Shown here: piece after piece, positions 46,619 to 56,620 of the stretch
Layout of the letters: each line of letters starts with the position of its first letter
Position numbering within the stretch: position 1 is the stretch's first letter
Assembly (NCBI RefSeq): GCF_008065155.1
Contig: NZ_CP042819.1
Location: 2,424,922 to 2,488,921 of the forward strand
Source of the DNA: Octadecabacter sp. SW4
Lineage (GTDB): Bacteria > Pseudomonadota > Alphaproteobacteria > Rhodobacterales > Rhodobacteraceae
Length of the DNA: 64,000 nt
Direction of reading: 5' to 3'
Made by a program: the position numbers and the translations under genes
The notes under the pieces: generated by a model
Seen by the model: the letters and a program-made list of their open reading frames with translations, nothing else
Told to the model about the DNA's origin: nothing
The model's database searches: none

Positions 46619-47848
46619 TTAGGCAATCACCGCACGTGGGCGATGAAAGATGGTTTCGTTGCCCGGTGTCGGGTCGCGCGGGATCATCAGCGCGAGAATC
46701 AGCGACACCAATGCCATCCCTGCCGCCAGAATGAACACCGCCGCAGGTGACGCCAACCACAACAGGCCCAGCAAGACAGGCAAAAACACCGCTGCAATAT
46801 GGTTAATTGTAAAGGCAACAGCCGCCGTGGGGGCGATATCACCGGGATCGGCGATTTTCTGGAAATAGGTTTTCAGCGCCAGTGCCAGCGCGAAAAACAG
46901 GTGGTCCACGATATATAGCGCTGACGCCAGCAAAACGCCCCAGCCAAAGAAATACACGCCGCCATAAGCCAGAAACACCACGACCAGCCCGACATATTCG
47001 AACACAAGCGCGTTGCGTTCACCAAACACAGTCACGACACGCCCCATGACGGGAGCAAAAACCATGTTGGCCACAAGATTGATCAGGAAAAGTGCCGTGA
47101 CTTCGTGCACCGCAAACCCGAACTTTTCGACCATCATGAAACCCGCGAAGACGACGAAAATCTGCCGCCGCGCGCCCGACATGAATTGCAGCAGATAATA
47201 CAGCCAGTAGCGGCGGCGCAGCACAAAGGTTTTCAACTGCGGGTTCGGGCTTTCGAATTGCGGATAGGCCAGCAGGCAGAACACGCCCACAAACACCGTG
47301 AACCCGCCCGACACCATATAGACGAAGTTGTAGGACAGATTGAACCGGTCCCAGGTCACGACGATCAGCAAATAGGCCAACAGGGTCGCGCCCGATCCAG
47401 CCGCCATGATCCAGCCCAGCATTTGCGGCGCGCGGGCCTTGTCGATCCATTGCAGCTGCAGTGATTGGTTGACCGTTTCAAAGTAGTGAAATCCGATCGA
47501 CGAGAGCATCGTGATCGTCAGGATGCCACCCATCGACGGGAACTGCGCCGTCACCGCCGTGGCCACACCCAGCAGCACTAATGCGATCAACCCCAATATC
47601 TGTTCGCGGAAAAACATCAGTAGCGCAATCACCCCAACCGCCAGAAACCCCGGAATTTCGCGCACCGTATGAAGCAGGCCGATGTCAGCCCCGTCGAAGC
47701 TCGCCACTTCGATCACGAAATTATTGAGCAGAGCCGACCATGTCGCAAAGGCAACCGGCATGGCGGCGGCTGTCAGGAACAGCAACGTGATCGGACGGCG
47801 CCAGAACGGCAAATGGCGCGCCTGGGCCAAGGGGATTGGTTGTCTCAT
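46619..47848 (-). CDS. Major facilitator superfamily transporter
   Basis: 409 residues with about twelve membrane segments, N- and C-halves of similar size, and a cytoplasmic centre (FESPNPQLKTFVLRRRYW). Resembles MFS permeases, without a motif telling the substrate. It is upstream of prmA on the same strand. Confidence 0.8.
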   Translation of the reverse strand: MRQPIPLAQARHLPFWRRPITLLFLTAAAMPVAFATWSALLNNFVIEVASFDGADIGLLHTVREIPGFLAVGVIALLMFFREQILGLIALVLLGVATAVTAQFPSMGGILTITMLSSIGFHYFETVNQSLQLQWIDKARAPQMLGWIMAAGSGATLLAYLLIVVTWDRFNLSYNFVYMVSGGFTVFVGVFCLLAYPQFESPNPQLKTFVLRRRYWLYYLLQFMSGARRQIFVVFAGFMMVEKFGFAVHEVTALFLINLVANMVFAPVMGRVVTVFGERNALVFEYVGLVVVFLAYGGVYFFGWGVLLASALYIVDHLFFALALALKTYFQKIADPGDIAPTAAVAFTINHIAAVFLPVLLGLLWLASPAAVFILAAGMALVSLILALMIPRDPTPGNETIFHRPRAVIA

Positions 47849-47947
47849 GGCGTCCGATTACGCCTTTTCCTGCGATATTACGAGGGGGGTTGTGCCTTGC
47901 CACACCACCTTGGCCGCGCAATGCTGGCCCCAATACGGGAGGACAGA

Positions 47948-48241
47948 ATGGCAGACGTCAAGATCACGGTCGAAAACATTAACCAACCCGGGTTCACCAG
48001 CCGCGTCGATGCCGCGAAATACAACGCGATGAAAGCAGCGATGCTGACCACGCTGACCCATGATGCGCCGGGCATGACAGCAGCCGAAATTAAAGACGCC
48101 GCCAAAACCCTGTTGCCCGATGATTTATTTCCCGGCGGGGCGACGGCGGGCTGGTGGGTGAAATGCGTGCAGCTTGATCTGGAAGCCAAAGGCGTGGTGA
48201 GGCGCAGCGCGACGAAACCGCTGCGGTTTTATCTTACCTAG
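47948..48241 (+). CDS. Small conserved protein, possible winged-helix
   Basis: 97 residues from ATG 47948 (GGGAGGACAG upstream); the frame opens far upstream, antisense to the MFS gene. Sequence MTAAEIKDAAKTLLPDDLF followed by WWVKCVQLDLEAKGVVRRS has the look of a helix-turn-helix plus wing, as in small DNA-binding or RpiR-like adaptors. No firm family name. Confidence 0.72.
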   Translation: MADVKITVENINQPGFTSRVDAAKYNAMKAAMLTTLTHDAPGMTAAEIKDAAKTLLPDDLFPGGATAGWWVKCVQLDLEAKGVVRRSATKPLRFYLT

Positions 48242-48446
48242 CAAGGACGTGCCTGTTGCCGCCGTTTGCGCTTGAGGTCTGCTTTGCGGGACTTTGCGGG
48301 CTTTCGCTGCGCTTGCGCCAATGTCCGGTCTGGTGAATCGTTCAACAAACGGTGGTTTTTGGGAAGAAATGTTGACGCTGGTAGGACTCACGAGCACAAA
48401 AACACGTGGCGAATAATTAGCCGTCTATAAAGGGCAATGAACAGAG

Positions 48447-49370
48447 ATGAGATATTCACGGGCATGGATAGTACTGCTGGTGGCATGGGCAGCGATTTCG
48501 CTCTTACTTACACCAACAATTTCGGATGCCCTCAGATATTACGATTTGGCAAGCACAGTATTCTTTTGGTTTCTACTGGTCGCCGCAGCTCTAATTCCTC
48601 TAGCACATGAATTCATTCATCCGCTGCGCCCCTATCGCAGAACTATTTTGCTGGCCGGTTTTGCATCAGCAGCATTACTTGCCTACATTTGGGAGCAAGA
48701 TCGTAGTGCTAGTGATGTGTATGCAATCCCGCTGGTATGGGCGTGCATCTTAGGATGCAGTGACTGGCTGTTTCTAAAAGCACAACCAAAAATCGCAGCA
48801 CAACCATCTCCAAGCAAAGACGTCAAAAGGCAGCTTAGAGAACACGCTGATAATAACATTACGAAGGCTTTAGAAGAGTTTGATGTTAATGTAGCTGAGT
48901 TCAAGAAGGCGTTCTCAAGTGAGATGCCGAAAGGTGGGCCTTATGTTCAGTTTGGGTCGTTCTCCCTGATTGCTATAAAGAATTTCAACGCAACAAAATT
49001 TGGACTGGAAGCAGCATTTGCAGCATTTTTTGTGGTGTTTCAAAGAGTCTATGATGATCCTCGGCAAAGCCGAGTGTATTTAGCATTGCGCGAACACGCT
49101 CTTGAAAAGCTTAGCGAAATTCAACTTCCTGATCAAAATGAGAAGTCCGCCTACCTCGTTGAGGATGACATCCAGAAGGTCTGGGAACAGGTCAATAACC
49201 CAAAGTATCGAGATAAAATGGATGAGCTGAGGCTTGCAGTTATCATGCTTGGGTTGTCTGTCGGCCCCCTCGCAAAGCCTTTACTTGCAGAAGACAAAGA
49301 TCGCGAGGTTCTTACACGCCTCATGAAACGTACTTTGGGGCGAATGCGTGCCTGCCTCCAGCAGAATTAG
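48447..49370 (+). CDS. AT-rich orphan membrane protein
   Basis: 307 residues. Three to four hydrophobic segments in the first 115 residues, then a soluble part (120-307) with charged helices. No family recognised. Codon use is strikingly different from neighbours: many A/T-ending codons (for example gatgttaatgtagctgag), in a block that is clearly AT-richer from about 48380 to 49500. Such composition suggests recent horizontal acquisition. Flanked by gene-free segments of 205 and 259 bp. Confidence 0.75.
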   Translation: MRYSRAWIVLLVAWAAISLLLTPTISDALRYYDLASTVFFWFLLVAAALIPLAHEFIHPLRPYRRTILLAGFASAALLAYIWEQDRSASDVYAIPLVWACILGCSDWLFLKAQPKIAAQPSPSKDVKRQLREHADNNITKALEEFDVNVAEFKKAFSSEMPKGGPYVQFGSFSLIAIKNFNATKFGLEAAFAAFFVVFQRVYDDPRQSRVYLALREHALEKLSEIQLPDQNEKSAYLVEDDIQKVWEQVNNPKYRDKMDELRLAVIMLGLSVGPLAKPLLAEDKDREVLTRLMKRTLGRMRACLQQN

Positions 49371-49629
49371 CACACTATCAGAAAATGGCATGCGCAAATG
49401 GCAGCAAAGTCTGCTTAGATATTATCTAAGGACGTTCCAAAAACCCTCGCTTTTGGAACACCAAAAAACCACCTTCACTGACGGTGCCACAAACCCCGTC
49501 CAAAACAAAACCCGTTGATGCAGGTTTTTGCCTGTCCAGAGTTACCGGACATTCGTGTTAGCCGCAGCATCGGTCAAAGTGGACTCAAAGCGGTCAACTG
49601 GAAACACTGTTCACAACGTGGGAACCTAA

Positions 49630-51819
49630 TCAATAAAAGCTCTGCGGGTCGATATCGATCGCCATGCGCAGAGTGCCGGGCAGCTTGAACTGCGCGGCCC
49701 ATGCAGCCAGTGCAGCCTGCAGCGGAGCGCCCTTGTCCGCCTTGACCAGCAAACGCACACGGTGCCGCCCCCTGATCCGGGCGATGGGTGCTGGCGCGGG
49801 CCCAAACACCTGCGCACCGATCTTGCGCAACGGTGCGTCGTTGCGCGCCATTTCGGTGCCCAGATCAAACACCTCCTGCACGTTCGGACTGCTCAGGACA
49901 ATCCCCGCCATCCGGCCATAGGGCGGCACGCCAGCGGCCTTGCGCTCGGCGGCTTCGGCGCTCCAGAACGCCTCCTCGTCGCCACCCAAAATCGCGCGAA
50001 TGACGGGGTGTTCGGGCTGAAAGGTCTGCATCAAGGCCTCGCCCGGCGCCTCGGCCCGGCCAGCGCGCCCGGCCACCTGCCGCATCAGTTGAAAGGTGCG
50101 CTCAGCGGCGCGCAGGTCAGACCCTTGCAGGCCCAGATCAGCATCAATCACCCCCACGAGGGTCAGCAACGGAAAGTTGTGGCCCTTGGCCACAAGTTGC
50201 GTGCCGATGATGATATCCGCATCGCCCCGCGTGATCGCGGCGATATGGTCTTTTAACGCCCGCGCCGATCCGAAATGATCCGACGACAGCACCGCGATCC
50301 GCGCATCGGGAAACAGCGCTGTGGCCTCTTCGGCCATGCGTTCCACACCGGGACCAACGGGTGACAAACGGTCCTCGGCCTCGCAGCTGGGGCAGACTGT
50401 CGGCATCGGTTTGGTCTCGCCGCATTGGTGACACATCAGGCGTTTCAGAAATCGGTGTTCGACCATGCGCGCGTCGCATTGATCACAGGCGATCTGATGG
50501 CCACAGGCACGGCAAATCGTGACGGGCGCATAGCCACGCCGGTTCAGGAACAGCAGCGATTGTTCGCCCCTTTCCAGCCGCGCCTGCACTGCCGCACGTA
50601 GGGTGGGTGAAACCCACCGCCCCCCCGGCAAATCCTCGACCCGCATGTCAATCGCGCCCATCTTTGGCATGACAGCAGCCCCGAACCGCGCGGTCAGTTC
50701 GAGTTTCGCATATTTGCCCGCCTCGACATTGGCCCAGCTTTCCAGACTGGGTGTCGCGCTGGCCAGCACCACGTGGGCGTTGTTGATATGGGCGCGCAGC
50801 ACCGTCATGTCGCGCGCGTTATAAAGCACGCCGTCCTCTTGTTTATAGGATGTGTCGTGTTCTTCATCGACGACGACCAGCCCCAGATCGCGGTAGGGCA
50901 GGAACAAGGCCGATCGCGCGCCAACCACCAACCCCGCCGCCCCCTGCCCGACCATGCGCCAGCAGCGACGCCGTTCGGTCATGGTGACACCGGAATGCCA
51001 TTCGGCGGGTTTAAAGCCAAAGCGCGCCTCGACCCGCGTGATGAACTCTGAAGTGAGGGCGATTTCCGGCAGTAACACCAGTGCCTGCCGCCCCGCGCGC
51101 AGGCATTCGGCCACCGCCTCGAGATATACCTCGGTCTTGCCCGATCCGGTCACGCCCTTCAGCAAGGTTGTGCCATACGCGCCAGACACCACGGCACGTT
51201 TCAGCACCTCCGCGCCCGCGGCCTGATCCGCCGTCAGTTCCTTGCCGCCATAATCGGGGTCCAACGTGGGGTAAGGCGTATCGCGCGGTGCGTCTTCTTC
51301 GCTGACCGCGCCCAGTTTCACCAATCCCTTGATCACCGATGGCGTCACCCCCGCCAATTCGGCCAGTTCACCCAAGGTGAACGACAGCCCGCCGTAATCG
51401 CGCAGCACCTCCAGCACCTTGGTGCGCGCGTCGGTCATGCGATCGGGCGTGCCGGTGCCAAGGCGAAACACCTTGCGCATGGATAGCGCATCACCCAAGC
51501 TGGGCGCGCGCGTGGCAAGGCGCAGCATCGCCGACATCGGCGTCAGCGTATATTCGGCGGCGCGGGTCAGGAACTGACGCATTTCAGCACGCATCGGGGC
51601 CACGTCCAGAACGCGGATCACGCTGCGAACCTTGGCATAATCAAAATCGCCCTGGCCCGGCCCCCAGACCACCCCCAGCACCTTGCGCGGCCCCAATGGC
51701 ACCTCGACGAAAGCGCCCAGCATGCAGCCACCTTCGGGCGCCTTGTAATCAAGAATACGGTCAAGCGGTTGTGCAGTCAGCACGCCGACCAAATCACCTT
51801 GGTGAAAGAACTCTGGCAC
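49630..51819 (-). CDS. priA: Primosomal helicase PriA (replication restart protein N')
   Basis: 729 residues. Restarts stalled forks by loading the replisome. Walker [20 protein letters not shown] helicase motif II, and zinc-binding cysteines in [14 protein letters not shown] and the following CHQCGE...CPSCEAE. N-terminal 3'-end-binding domain is present. Four bases downstream of the LysE gene's end on the same strand is its start neighbour. Confidence 0.96.
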   Translation of the reverse strand: MPEFFHQGDLVGVLTAQPLDRILDYKAPEGGCMLGAFVEVPLGPRKVLGVVWGPGQGDFDYAKVRSVIRVLDVAPMRAEMRQFLTRAAEYTLTPMSAMLRLATRAPSLGDALSMRKVFRLGTGTPDRMTDARTKVLEVLRDYGGLSFTLGELAELAGVTPSVIKGLVKLGAVSEEDAPRDTPYPTLDPDYGGKELTADQAAGAEVLKRAVVSGAYGTTLLKGVTGSGKTEVYLEAVAECLRAGRQALVLLPEIALTSEFITRVEARFGFKPAEWHSGVTMTERRRCWRMVGQGAAGLVVGARSALFLPYRDLGLVVVDEEHDTSYKQEDGVLYNARDMTVLRAHINNAHVVLASATPSLESWANVEAGKYAKLELTARFGAAVMPKMGAIDMRVEDLPGGRWVSPTLRAAVQARLERGEQSLLFLNRRGYAPVTICRACGHQIACDQCDARMVEHRFLKRLMCHQCGETKPMPTVCPSCEAEDRLSPVGPGVERMAEEATALFPDARIAVLSSDHFGSARALKDHIAAITRGDADIIIGTQLVAKGHNFPLLTLVGVIDADLGLQGSDLRAAERTFQLMRQVAGRAGRAEAPGEALMQTFQPEHPVIRAILGGDEEAFWSAEAAERKAAGVPPYGRMAGIVLSSPNVQEVFDLGTEMARNDAPLRKIGAQVFGPAPAPIARIRGRHRVRLLVKADKGAPLQAALAAWAAQFKLPGTLRMAIDIDPQSFY

Positions 51820-51822
51820 GGG

Positions 51823-52452
51823 TCAGGTCGCCTTGCGCAGGGTCGCCGTCAGCAGGCCCATCGCGATCAGAACAGCGCCACCCGCGCGGGTCATCCACGC
51901 CAGAACGGCCGACCGGCGGATCGTGGCGCGCATGCCATCAGCCAACAGTGCATAGGCCAGCGCATTGACGGCGGCGAGCGTCACAAACGTGGCGATCAGC
52001 ACGGCAAACTGTGGCGCGAGCGGGCGATCCACCATCAGAAACTGCGGCACGAAAGCGATGAAAAACACGATGGATTTCGGGTTCAGCGCGGTGACGATCA
52101 TTGCATTGCCGAACACGCGGCGCGGGGTCAAATCCGGCACATCAGCAAGGCGGCCCAAGGTCTGCCCGCCTGCCGCGCGGATCATGCCGACCCCCATCCA
52201 AACCAGATAGGCGGCACCGACCCATTTCAATGCCGTAAACAACGTGGCCGAAGCAAGAACAACCGCGCCCAACCCCAGCAACGACGCGGTCATCGCGATC
52301 AGATCACCCGTCGCCACCCCCGCCGCCGAGGCCACGGCCACGCGCCGCCCCTGTGTCAGCGCATAGGTCAGCACCAACACGATTGTCGGACCGGGAATCA
52401 TCAACAACACGACCGACGCCGCCACAAAGGCCACCCACACCTGAATATCCAT
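51823..52452 (-). CDS. LysE/RhtB family amino-acid exporter
   Basis: 209 residues with about six membrane segments. N-terminal [20 protein letters not shown] and a central [12 protein letters not shown] are typical of LysE/RhtB efflux proteins. Substrate unknown (amino acid or homoserine lactone type). Ends three bases before the priA start codon, so both may be co-transcribed. Confidence 0.9.
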   Translation of the reverse strand: MDIQVWVAFVAASVVLLMIPGPTIVLVLTYALTQGRRVAVASAAGVATGDLIAMTASLLGLGAVVLASATLFTALKWVGAAYLVWMGVGMIRAAGGQTLGRLADVPDLTPRRVFGNAMIVTALNPKSIVFFIAFVPQFLMVDRPLAPQFAVLIATFVTLAAVNALAYALLADGMRATIRRSAVLAWMTRAGGAVLIAMGLLTATLRKAT

Positions 52453-52539
52453 GTCATACCTCGCTCAAGGGGTTTCAGCCACGCCCACCATAGGTTAAAC
52501 GCTGGATCAGCAAACGCCACCCTTCACCGGAGAGACAAC

Positions 52540-53193
52540 ATGAAGTTTTTTGTAGATACCGCCGACATCGCAGCGATCACAGAACTCAACGACCTTGGTA
52601 TGGTGGACGGGGTAACAACCAACCCCTCGATCATCGCCAAATCGGGCCGCGATATTCTGGACGTGACCAAGGAAATCTGTGGCATCGTTGACGGTCCCGT
52701 ATCGGCCGAAGTCGTATCCCTGACGGCCGACGACATGATCGCCGAAGGGCGCAAGCTGGCCAAGATCGCCGAAAATATCGCCGTCAAAGTGCCGCTGACC
52801 TGGGATGGTCTCAGGGCCTGCAAGGTGCTGAGCGACGAAGGCAATATGGTCAACGTGACCCTGTGTTTCAGTGCCAATCAGGCGCTGCTGGCCGCCAAGG
52901 CCGGTGCGACATTCATCAGCCCCTTCATCGGGCGTCTGGATGATATCAACCTTGATGGGCTGGAACTGATCGAGGATATCCGCACGATCTATGACAACTA
53001 CGGCTTTGAAACGCAGATTCTGGCAGCGTCAATCCGCAGTGCCAACCACATGTCCGAATGCGCCAAGATCGGTGCCGATGTCGCCACCGCGCCGCCGAAC
53101 GTGATCAAGGCGATGGCGAACCACGTGCTGACGGACAAGGGGTTGGACGGATTCATGGCCGACGTCAAAAAAGCCGGTATCAAGATTTTGTAA
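52540..53193 (+). CDS. tal: Transaldolase, FsaA-like short form
   Basis: 217 residues from ATG 52540, with a GGAGAG site. Transfers a dihydroxyacetone unit in the pentose phosphate pathway. The Schiff-base lysine is Lys83 in NIAVKVPLT, and [11 protein letters not shown] is the typical N-terminal motif. Length fits the TalC/FsaA class common in alphaproteobacteria; transaldolase rather than fructose-6-P aldolase cannot be decided by eye. Divergent from lysE. Confidence 0.94.
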   Translation: MKFFVDTADIAAITELNDLGMVDGVTTNPSIIAKSGRDILDVTKEICGIVDGPVSAEVVSLTADDMIAEGRKLAKIAENIAVKVPLTWDGLRACKVLSDEGNMVNVTLCFSANQALLAAKAGATFISPFIGRLDDINLDGLELIEDIRTIYDNYGFETQILAASIRSANHMSECAKIGADVATAPPNVIKAMANHVLTDKGLDGFMADVKKAGIKIL

Positions 53194-53201
53194 GCACCAG
53201 C

Positions 53202-53226
53202 GGCCCCGACCCAACCTGTCGGGGCC
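53202..53226 (+). terminator. GC-rich hairpin after transaldolase gene
   Basis: Nine-base-pair stem GGCCCCGAC (53202-53210) with GTCGGGGCC (53218-53226), 7-nt loop, 8 bp past the stop. It lacks a T tract, so termination is likely but less certain. Confidence 0.5.
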
Positions 53227-53315
53227 AGGCGACACAGCTACAACACTTTGTCCGGTAACAAAAAAACAGGCGCAAAAGGCAAACAGGTCTGTTATACAGG
53301 CGCAAATATATAACA

Positions 53316-54035
53316 ATGAGTGACGGCATGAGCAGCAAACCCCTGATGGATGATCAGGTTCGGGATCGGATTATGTCCGACCCTGAATCGCTTTTGGAAG
53401 ACCAGGACATCATGCGCGCGCTTGTCGCCGCGAACGAAAAATCTCTGGGCGGCAATATCGTCGATCTGCGCGGCATCGCGATGGAACGGCTCGAGGCGCG
53501 CCTTGACCGGCTTGAAGACACCCATCGCAGTGTGATCGCCGCCGCTTATGAAAACCTTGCCGGCACCAACCAGATCCACCGCGCGGTCCTGCGGATGATG
53601 GATGCGACCAAGTTTGAAAGTTTCCTGCGGGATCTGAACACCGATGTGGCCGCGATCCTGCGCGTCGATTGCGTGCGCCTTGTGCTGGAATCTGTATCCC
53701 GCACCGACGATCCGGCCGTTTCCCGCCTTGGAGATGTGCTGAACGTCTGTGAACCGGGCTTTGTCGACGACTACGTGATGCAGGGCCGCAACATGCCCGT
53801 GCGCCAGGTCACCCTGCGTCAGGTTCAGCCCGAGAATCATACGATCTTTGGCGACAAATCCGACTACATCCGCTCGGAGGCCTGCATCAAGCTGGACCTT
53901 GGTGATGGTCGTCTGCCCGGCATGTTGATCATGGGGGCCGAAGACCCGCACCAGTTCACCCCTCAACAAGGCACTGATCTGCTGACCTTTTTTGGCGGCG
54001 TGTTTGAACGTGCCATGCGGCGTTGGCTGTCATAG
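53316..54035 (+). CDS. DUF484 (GAF-like) protein
   Basis: 239 residues (ATG 53328 is an alternative start). N-terminal helices with SDPESLLEDQDIMRALVAAN and a C-terminal GAF-like domain match DUF484 proteins, which usually precede xerC. Function unknown; the consistent pairing suggests a link to chromosome dimer resolution. Four bases upstream of xerC. Confidence 0.9.
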   Translation: MSDGMSSKPLMDDQVRDRIMSDPESLLEDQDIMRALVAANEKSLGGNIVDLRGIAMERLEARLDRLEDTHRSVIAAAYENLAGTNQIHRAVLRMMDATKFESFLRDLNTDVAAILRVDCVRLVLESVSRTDDPAVSRLGDVLNVCEPGFVDDYVMQGRNMPVRQVTLRQVQPENHTIFGDKSDYIRSEACIKLDLGDGRLPGMLIMGAEDPHQFTPQQGTDLLTFFGGVFERAMRRWLS

Positions 54036-54039
54036 GCGC

Positions 54040-54966
54040 GTGATCTCCCCCGCCCTGTCGAATGCCCTGCGAGGCTGGCTGGATCACCAGAAGGCACTGA
54101 ATGGTGCCGCCGACAACACGCTGACTGCCTATCAGACCGACCTTCTGGGGTTTTTGGCGTTCATGACGCAGCATCACGGCGGGCAGCAGGGGCTGGGGCC
54201 GATTTCAGCCATTTCTGTCAGCGATATGCGCGCATGGATGGCCCATGAACGTGGGCGCGGTGTTGCGGCCCGATCGTTGGCGCGATCCCTCTCTGCCGTG
54301 AAGTCGTTTTACCGCTGGCTGGCCGAACGCGAAGGGTTTGAACCTACCGCCGTGCTGTCGACCCGTTCGCCCAAGTTTCAGAAAAAGCTGCCCCGACCAC
54401 TGGCCAAGGATGCGGCCCGCGCGATGATCGACACCGTTGAATTGCAGGCGCGCGACCCTTGGGTTGCGGCGCGCGACACGGCTGTGATTACCCTACTTTA
54501 CGGCTGCGGCCTGCGTATTTCCGAAGCCCTGGGGCTATGCGGGCGTGACGCCCCCCTGCCCGATGTCTTGCGTATCACCGGCAAGGGCGGCAAGGAACGC
54601 ATCGTGCCGGTCCTCCCCGCCGCGCGCGCTGCGGTTGATACCTATTTGCATGCCTGCCCCTATCCCGTCGAACCCGATAGCGCGCTGTTTCGCGCCGTGC
54701 GGGGTGGCCCGCTGGCCCCGCGCGCGATCCAGAAGGTGATGGAACACGCCCGCTTGCAACTGGGCCTGCCTGCCACGGCCACGCCCCATGCGCTGCGCCA
54801 TTCCTTTGCGACACACCTGCTGTCTGCGGGCGGCGATCTGCGCACCATTCAGGAATTGCTGGGCCACGCCAGCCTGTCCACGACCCAGGCCTACACGGCC
54901 GTCGATACCGCCCGCCTGATGGAAGTCTATGACGCGGCGCATCCCAAATCGGCCTCTAATTCTTGA
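54040..54966 (+). CDS. xerC: Tyrosine recombinase XerC
   Basis: 308 residues from GTG 54040. SAM-like N-terminal domain with a DNTLTAYQTDLLGFLAF pattern. Catalytic residues: Arg in GLRISEALG, Lys in GKGGKER, HALRHSFATHLL (His and Arg), His in LGHASLSTTQ, and Tyr in QAYT. With XerD it resolves chromosome dimers at dif. Downstream of the DUF484 gene. Confidence 0.94.
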   Translation: MISPALSNALRGWLDHQKALNGAADNTLTAYQTDLLGFLAFMTQHHGGQQGLGPISAISVSDMRAWMAHERGRGVAARSLARSLSAVKSFYRWLAEREGFEPTAVLSTRSPKFQKKLPRPLAKDAARAMIDTVELQARDPWVAARDTAVITLLYGCGLRISEALGLCGRDAPLPDVLRITGKGGKERIVPVLPAARAAVDTYLHACPYPVEPDSALFRAVRGGPLAPRAIQKVMEHARLQLGLPATATPHALRHSFATHLLSAGGDLRTIQELLGHASLSTTQAYTAVDTARLMEVYDAAHPKSASNS

Positions 54967-55001
54967 TTGCCCCGCATCGATAATTCGGACATGACAGCCA
55001 A

Positions 55002-55700
55002 ATGACACTCAGCACCAAAGCTCTTCTCGTTCACCTTCTTACAGGCACGGGCGCCATTTTCGCGATGCTGGCCCTTTTGGCCGCTGTTGACGAAGAATGG
55101 AGCCTGATGTTCCTTTGGCTGGTTGTCGCGTTTTTCGTGGACGGGATCGACGGACCACTGGCGCGCAAATACGATGTGAACACCAATGCACCCGAATTTG
55201 ATGGTGAATTGCTCGACCTGATCATCGACTACCTGACCTATGTGTTCGTGCCTGCCTATGCACTGTTCAAACACACCGATCTGTTGCCCGGCTGGACCGG
55301 TTGGATCGTGATTATCGTCATCACCTTTGCCAGCGCGATGTATTTCGCCGATACGCGGATGAAGACGCGTGATTATTCGTTTTCCGGCTTTCCGGGGTGT
55401 TGGAACATGGTCGTTCTGGTGCTGTTTGCGCTAAAGCCTGGATTTTGGGTGATCTTGCCGCTGGTGGCGATTCTGGCCGTGGCGATGTTCCTGCCGATCA
55501 AATTTGTCCACCCCGTGCGCACAGAACGCTGGCGCATCGTGACCCTGCCGATGGCGCTTGCCTGGACGGTATTCGCGGGCTGGGCGGCATGGGTCGAGTT
55601 TCACCCGCAAAGCTGGGCGAATTGGGGGTTGATGATCACCTCGGTTTACCTGCTGGGCGCGGGCGCGTTGCAGCAAGTGATGTATCGCGAAAAGCTTTAG
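55002..55700 (+). CDS. pcs: Phosphatidylcholine synthase Pcs
   Basis: 232 residues and about seven membrane segments. CDP-alcohol phosphotransferase motif D50-G51-x2-A54-R55-x12-G68-x3-D72-x3-D76; the x12 spacing and the LLDLIIDYLTYVFVPAYAL run are typical of Pcs, which joins choline to CDP-diacylglycerol to make phosphatidylcholine. Its stop shares bases with the opposite ogt gene. Confidence 0.92.
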   Translation: MTLSTKALLVHLLTGTGAIFAMLALLAAVDEEWSLMFLWLVVAFFVDGIDGPLARKYDVNTNAPEFDGELLDLIIDYLTYVFVPAYALFKHTDLLPGWTGWIVIIVITFASAMYFADTRMKTRDYSFSGFPGCWNMVVLVLFALKPGFWVILPLVAILAVAMFLPIKFVHPVRTERWRIVTLPMALAWTVFAGWAAWVEFHPQSWANWGLMITSVYLLGAGALQQVMYREKL

Positions 55701-56149
55701 ATCAGCAGGCCCGCCGCCCCTTCGTGGCGCAGCAGGGCAACCTTGGTCTCAACGCCGCCCTTGCCCGAAAACCCCGTCAGCCCCTTGGCCCCCATCACCC
55801 GATGGCAAGGGATGATCACCGGGATCGGGTTGCCGCCACAGGCACGGCCCACCGCCTGCGCCGACTGACCCAACGCGCGGGCGATATCGCCATAAGTCGC
55901 CGTGTCACCAAAGGGGATCGCGCGCATCTGATCACAGACCGCGCGCTGAAAATCTGACCCCGCGACGCGCAATGGCAGATCAAACCGCGTCAGATTACCC
56001 GCGTCATAGGCCCGCAACTGGGTCGCGGCCTCGGCCAATATCGGGGTGTCGTCGTGATGATCCCCATCCCATTCCACGCGCACAATCGCCCCCTGCTCTT
56101 CGATCAGGGTCAGCGGGCCGAATTGCGTGGATACGGTCAATCGAAACAT
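55697..56149 (-). CDS. ogt: Methylated-DNA-protein cysteine methyltransferase
   Basis: 150 residues. Removes alkyl groups from O6-alkylguanine. The acceptor is Cys115 in I-I-P-C-H-R, with FGDTATYGDIARALG and GFSGKGGVETK around it. Single-domain Ogt type. Convergent with pcs. Confidence 0.95.
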   Translation of the reverse strand: MFRLTVSTQFGPLTLIEEQGAIVRVEWDGDHHDDTPILAEAATQLRAYDAGNLTRFDLPLRVAGSDFQRAVCDQMRAIPFGDTATYGDIARALGQSAQAVGRACGGNPIPVIIPCHRVMGAKGLTGFSGKGGVETKVALLRHEGAAGLLI

Positions 56150-56203
56150 GCCCCAGCATCGCGCGCAGTGGCCTGCGCCGCAATCCGTTTCACGCGCTTT
56201 AGA

Positions 56204-56620
56204 TCAAAGGCTTGCCGCCATCATTGTTGCCTGCATGGTCGAGATCAGCACGTCATCAGCAAAAGCGCGTCCCTGCGTCACCGTGATCGTGCGGCCCGAT
56301 TTCACCACCTCGCCCTCAAAGCGAAACAGCTTGCCCTTGGCGGGGGCAATGAAGTTGGATTTGAATTCAATCGTGAGCACCTCTGCATCAGCAGCCATGA
56401 GGGTAAACGCCGCAAAGCCACAGGCACTGTCCAATACGGTGGTGACAGTGCCCGCGTGCAGAAAGCCGTGGTGTTGGGTGAAATCCGCGCGAAACAGCAT
56501 CGCCAGCGTAACGCGGCCCGGGGCAAGGCTGACGATTGTCACGCCCAGCGTTTTCATCACCGTCTGATCGTAAAAGCCCGCCTCGCAGCGGGCTTTCCAA
56601 TTGTCGTTACGCGGTGTCAT
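56204..56620 (-). CDS. PaaI-type hot-dog thioesterase
   Basis: 138 residues. Hot-dog fold acyl-CoA thioesterase with HHGFLHAGTVTTVLDSACGFAA, where the Gly-Asp/His pattern resembles PaaI. Substrate unknown. Starts 14 bases inside the 3' end of ileS. Confidence 0.88.
   Translation of the reverse strand: MTPRNDNWKARCEAGFYDQTVMKTLGVTIVSLAPGRVTLAMLFRADFTQHHGFLHAGTVTTVLDSACGFAAFTLMAADAEVLTIEFKSNFIAPAKGKLFRFEGEVVKSGRTITVTQGRAFADDVLISTMQATMMAASL

Noticed and set aside
50600..50625. GGTGGGT-GAA-ACCCACC palindrome resembling the bhcB-bhcC repeats
   Set aside because: It lies inside priA in a conserved part of the protein (GGRWVSPTL on the minus strand), so coding constraint explains it better than repeat insertion.
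51769..52539. Upstream extension of the transaldolase frame
   Set aside because: It runs antisense to the LysE gene; the ATG at 52540 with GGAGAG gives the normal transaldolase length.
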